Shown here in pieces: positions 6,422 through 6,678 of a DNA stretch of 6,678 nt (its first letter is position 1; every line of letters starts with the position of its first letter). A program made the position numbers and the translations under genes. The notes below the pieces were generated by a model, which had not been told where the DNA came from, ran no database searches, and worked only from the letters and a program-made list of their open reading frames with translations. This DNA is from Gemmataceae bacterium (GTDB lineage: Bacteria; Planctomycetota; Planctomycetia; Gemmatales; Gemmataceae): NCBI GenBank assembly GCA_947474875.1, contig CANJKY010000213.1, positions 1 to 6,678 of the forward strand, written 5' to 3'.

Positions 6422-6671
6422 GGCTCACCTCCTGTTCGACATCATCCCAGTGGACGAACACCACTTCAACGGCTATCACGCCGGCCAGGGCGGCGGCCCA
6501 CTCGTGCCAGTCGTGCGCCGCCTTCGGGTCGGCCACCTCCAGGGTAGCCGCCCGGCGAGGCCCGGCCGCCGGACCGAGGGTGAACGGTTCGGCGGTGGTA
6601 AGTTCCCGCTGGGCGCGGCGGGCGAGGGCCGGATCTTCGGCGAACGTGACCACCAGTCCGCTGGTGTGCAT
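6408..6671 (-). CDS. napD: NapD-type chaperone for NapA maturation
   Basis: NapD is a small cytoplasmic chaperone that binds the Tat signal of NapA and delays export until the cofactor is in place. The 87-residue product fits the family in size and layout: an N-terminal strand (MHTSGLVVTFA), a helix (PALARRAQRELT), a middle strand (AATLEVAD), a second helix (KAAHDWHEWAAALAGV) and a final strand ending in an acidic tail (IAVEVVFVHWDDVEQE). The MHT...VV start and the GV-x-AV-x-VV-x-V-x-W end recall known NapD, though the rest is diverged. It overlaps the start of napA by 14 bp, which matches a role in NapA assembly. The ATG at 6671 is only seven bases from the window edge, and the frame stays open to that edge, so an earlier start or a missing ribosome binding site cannot be judged. 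The identification rests on length, context and these weak matches. Confidence 0.8.
   Translation of the reverse strand: MHTSGLVVTFAEDPALARRAQRELTTAEPFTLGPAAGPRRAATLEVADPKAAHDWHEWAAALAGVIAVEVVFVHWDDVEQEVSHAGA
6426..6433 (-). promoter_or_regulatory. Ribosome binding site of napA inside napD
   Basis: AGGAGGTG on the minus strand is a strong Shine-Dalgarno sequence. Its AGGAGG core ends six bases before the napA ATG and lies within the last codons of napD. It confirms the napA start that includes the full Tat signal and suggests coupled translation of chaperone and client. Confidence 0.8.
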
Positions 6672-6678
6672 GGCGACG

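Noticed and set aside
5090..6547. 485-codon plus-strand frame opposite napA
   Set aside because: This is an antisense shadow in a GC-rich region, with no domain and biased composition (Val/Arg/Leu/His-rich).

Overview
The window looks like part of a planctomycete chromosome, most likely from the Gemmataceae. It is very GC-rich, and it carries a membrane-anchored Hanks-type serine/threonine kinase with a Pro/Gly-rich linker and a WD40-like extracytoplasmic part, an architecture typical of that group. The assignment is inferred from gene style, since no rRNA or other marker is present. All five supported genes lie on the minus strand, so transcription runs from high to low coordinates.

Right half (about 6671 to 2897): a compact periplasmic nitrate reductase (Nap) operon in the order napD, napA, napB-like, and a small unrecognised gene. 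napD overlaps napA by 14 bp. napA is followed after 19 bp by a cytochrome c gene. The cytochrome gene overlaps the last gene by an ATGA stop/start. NapD would guard the Tat signal of NapA during cofactor insertion. NapA carries [4Fe-4S] and Mo-bis-MGD and reduces nitrate to nitrite in the periplasm. The cytochrome passes electrons to NapA. It is unusual: NapB normally has two hemes, but here a complete NapB-like diheme unit is followed by a second copy, giving four CxxCH motifs behind an N-terminal membrane segment. The fourth gene encodes a 103-residue, apparently cytoplasmic protein that I do not recognise, translationally coupled to the cytochrome.

Intergenic region (2584 to 2896): lower in GC. 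It holds a clear intrinsic terminator in nap orientation, plus a second hairpin around the stop codon of the last nap gene. No convincing gene or promoter was found in the rest.

Left part (2583 to the window edge at 1): the 5' 861 codons of the serine/threonine kinase, open at the edge. All kinase motifs are intact. It is separated from the nap operon by the terminator and is probably an independent gene. Its coding sequence contains a 35-bp near-perfect palindrome and two repetitive Pro-rich stretches. No tRNA, rRNA, CRISPR array or mobile element was seen.
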